This document shows positions 62,232 through 64,000 of a stretch of 64,000 nucleotides of DNA, piece by piece (position 1 is the first letter of the stretch; each line of letters opens with the position of its first letter). The stretch is from assembly GCA_016715885.1 (NCBI GenBank), contig JADJXL010000015.1:930001-994000 (forward strand), read 5' to 3'. The translations under genes and the position numbers were made by a program. The notes under the pieces were generated by a model. It worked only from the letters and a program-made list of their open reading frames with translations, did not search any database and had not been told where the DNA came from. Source of the stretch: Polyangiaceae bacterium. GTDB taxonomy: Bacteria > Myxococcota_A > Polyangia > Polyangiales > Polyangiaceae.

Positions 62232-63080
62232 GTGAACGCCGAGGTCACCGCGGGCGTGCTTTACGTGGTGGCGACGCCCATTGGCAACCTTGGCGATCTC
62301 AGCTCACGCGCGGTCGAAACGCTGTCGCGTGTGTCGCGCGTCGCTGCGGAGGACACGCGCCGCACGCGCGGCTTGCTCACGCATCTTGGCTTGAGCAAAC
62401 CCATCGACAGGCTCGATGCGCACGCATCGGCAAGCGACGTTGCGCGTGTGATCGAGCGTCTCGCTTCAGGCGAACACATCGCGCTCGTCACGGATGCCGG
62501 CACGCCTGTCGTGAGTGATCCCGGCACGGATCTCGTGCGAGCTGCTGCGGACGCGGGCGTGCGCATCGTGCCCATTCCAGGTCCATCGGCCGTGCTCGCG
62601 GCGCTCGTCGCGTCGGGTTTGTCCGGGGGAGCGTTTCGATTTTTGGGCTTTTTGCCGCGCAAAGGAGTCGACCGTCGCGAAGCGCTCGAAACGGTGCGCT
62701 CGACGCCGGAGGTCGTGGTGCTCTTCGAATCGCCCGAGCGAACGGCGGAGACGCTCGCCGACTTGGCGCGGATCATGCCCGATCGTCGAGCGGTCGTCGC
62801 GCGTGAACTGACCAAGGTGCACGAGGAGTTTGTCCGTGGGTCTTTGGGCGAACTTGCGCAGTTGACGCGGGATCGCGAGATGTTGGGCGAAGTGACGATC
62901 GTGCTCGGGCCGCGGGAAAATGTGGACACGCCGGTGATGAGCGACGAGGAAATGGATCGGCTCATCGATGCGGAGCTTGGACGAGGGCGGCGACCGCGGG
63001 ACGTAGCGGATGAAGTGGCGCTCGTGTCGGGACGCAGCAAGCGTGAGGTGTATACGCGGGTGATTGAGCGGAAGCGCTGA
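62232..63080 (+). CDS. rsmI: 16S rRNA 2'-O-ribose C1402 methyltransferase
   Basis: The product is 282 residues, the normal length. It has the SAM-binding tetrapyrrole-methyltransferase-fold motifs of RsmI: LYVVATPIGNLGDLSSRAV at the start, AAEDTRRTRGLLTH, ALVTDAGTPVVSDPG, PIPGPSAVLAAL, and the FESPERTAETLADLA segment. RsmI methylates the ribose of C1402 in the 16S decoding centre together with RsmH. Start is GTG at 62232, 3 bases after the sigma-factor stop, so the two are translated from one message. Confidence 0.9.
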   Translation: MNAEVTAGVLYVVATPIGNLGDLSSRAVETLSRVSRVAAEDTRRTRGLLTHLGLSKPIDRLDAHASASDVARVIERLASGEHIALVTDAGTPVVSDPGTDLVRAAADAGVRIVPIPGPSAVLAALVASGLSGGAFRFLGFLPRKGVDRREALETVRSTPEVVVLFESPERTAETLADLARIMPDRRAVVARELTKVHEEFVRGSLGELAQLTRDREMLGEVTIVLGPRENVDTPVMSDEEMDRLIDAELGRGRRPRDVADEVALVSGRSKREVYTRVIERKR

Positions 63081-63319
63081 CGCTTCAGCCGATGTTCACG
63101 TCGACTTGTTGAATGGCCACAGAGGCGTAACCGCCACGGAATCGACACGCGCATGAGCGGGGGCCCTACATAGGACAAATCCTGTCCGGCCTGCACTTGA
63201 CGGCTTTTTCCACGGGGCGCATACCTGCCCTCGGGTCGGGTTGTCCGACACATATATTGCAAGGCTAGGTTCGTTCTTACAAACGCGATCCTCTCGGTTG
63301 CCGGAGGGGACGGGCGCGT

Positions 63320-64000
63320 ATGGCGGCATTGACATTCGTCCATTGGTTTTTCGCATCCAAGATGCAGCGTATTTCGCAATCAATGGTCCCGTTGTGGCTC
63401 TTTCTTGCGTGTGTTGTCGCCCAAGCAGGATGCTCGTGTGATCCGACGGATGCGCCTTCGATAAGCCAGAATCATGCTTGCATCCCCCAGCATCCATTGC
63501 TCCCGGTAGCCCGGCCGATCGCATCGAAGACGATCGTCCCCGGGGCGACGTCGGTATCATTCGGAGTGAGCGACACGGGTGACACAACGTTATCCATGCC
63601 GCTCGTTTCCGTGCCTGGGCGAACCGGCGTCGAGCCAAATTTGCAGTTATCTTATAGCAGTGCTGGTGGTGACGGCGTGCTCGGAATTGGCTTTTCGTTG
63701 TCGGGCACCAGTGCCATTACGCGCTGTCCGAAGACGATGGCCATCGACGGCGAACTTCGCACCGTGCAGTACGACGCGGATGATGCGTTGTGCATGGATG
63801 GCAAGCGGCTCGTCGTCGTTTCGCAAAGTGCAAACGCCATTGAATACCGCACGTGGCCTGATACGCACGTGAAAATCATTGGCCATCAAGCCGAGGATGG
63901 CTCGCGTTACTTCGAGGCGTTTTTGCCATCGGGGCATGTCGTCGAGTATGGCAAAACCAAAGGAAGCCGGCCGTGTGCGCTCGGGGGCGCCGTGCGTGCG
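63320..64000 (+). CDS. SpvB-like protein, N-terminal part (truncated by right edge)
   Basis: Open frame of 227 codons that runs off the right edge with no stop. A signal sequence (residues 22-38, ending in AQAGC, possibly a lipoprotein) precedes an SpvB domain with VSVPGRTGVEPNLQLSYSS, GIGFSLSGTSAITRCPK and DDALCMDGKRLVVVS. These motifs also occur in the N-terminal domain of the left-arm RHS protein, so they are paralogues. GGAGGGG lies about 10 bases upstream of ATG 63320, which supports this start; ATG 63362 is less likely. Presumably it continues into FG-GAP and RHS repeats and may end in another toxin module, but this is outside the window. Confidence 0.85.
   Translation, partial: MAALTFVHWFFASKMQRISQSMVPLWLFLACVVAQAGCSCDPTDAPSISQNHACIPQHPLLPVARPIASKTIVPGATSVSFGVSDTGDTTLSMPLVSVPGRTGVEPNLQLSYSSAGGDGVLGIGFSLSGTSAITRCPKTMAIDGELRTVQYDADDALCMDGKRLVVVSQSANAIEYRTWPDTHVKIIGHQAEDGSRYFEAFLPSGHVVEYGKTKGSRPCALGGAVRA

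Overview
The window looks like a chromosomal segment of a myxobacterium, most likely Polyangiales (Sorangium/Polyangium type). The evidence is the GC-rich sequence with dense, long reading frames, the many lipoproteins with Gly/Ser/Pro linkers, a Ser/Thr kinase-ATPase-GAF-histidine kinase hybrid, cNMP-patatin fusions, an ElbD-like ether-lipid megaenzyme, and SpvB/RHS proteins with signal peptides. This rests on gene content only; there is no rRNA or tRNA gene to confirm it.

Left arm (1-8107, minus strand): a polymorphic-toxin locus. A 1905-residue secreted SpvB/FG-GAP/RHS protein is followed by a C-terminal toxin module in a shifted frame, two small genes that are immunity candidates, and a displaced near-identical copy of the RHS C-terminal cassette that runs off the left edge. 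The displaced copy keeps the junction in frame and shows that the main gene lost two single bases just before the toxin module.

8.7-16.9 kb: a BFD-type [2Fe-2S] protein, a radical SAM enzyme, a parvulin-like lipoprotein, two tandem GH13 amylase-family lipoproteins, and the first of two convergent cNMP-binding/patatin phospholipases (the second is 16980-19859).

20-24.4 kb: a compact lipid/quinone-like cluster. A Coq4-type gene is divergent from a translationally coupled operon (KAS III-like, acyltransferase, enoyl-reductase-like SDR), with a convergent zinc-ribbon methyltransferase. KAS III-like and SDR each lack one textbook catalytic residue, and the Coq4/KAS intergenic region carries an inverted repeat holding two divergent -35 boxes. 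This is the best candidate here for an undescribed pathway.

24.9-40.9 kb: a TonB-dependent receptor with a lipoprotein partner behind a 20-bp palindrome; the 1781-residue kinase hybrid with an EreA/ChaN-like lipoprotein; MaoC-like double hotdog and methylmalonyl-CoA epimerase; a repeat-containing receiver-like protein; urocanate hydratase; and a DUF4351-type gene whose last 89 codons are duplicated in tandem.

41-53 kb: ElbD-like ether-lipid enzyme and a coupled SDR, a FolB-cupin fusion, a polytopic membrane protein, UbiA prenyltransferase, prolyl oligopeptidase lipoprotein and an O-methyltransferase.

53-64 kb: a YHYH lipoprotein/unknown secreted protein/histidine kinase/NtrC-type regulator operon, mutL and a membrane protein, an RpoH-type sigma factor with rsmI, and the start of a second SpvB-like gene that runs off the right edge. 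No CRISPR array, insertion sequence, tRNA or rRNA was found.
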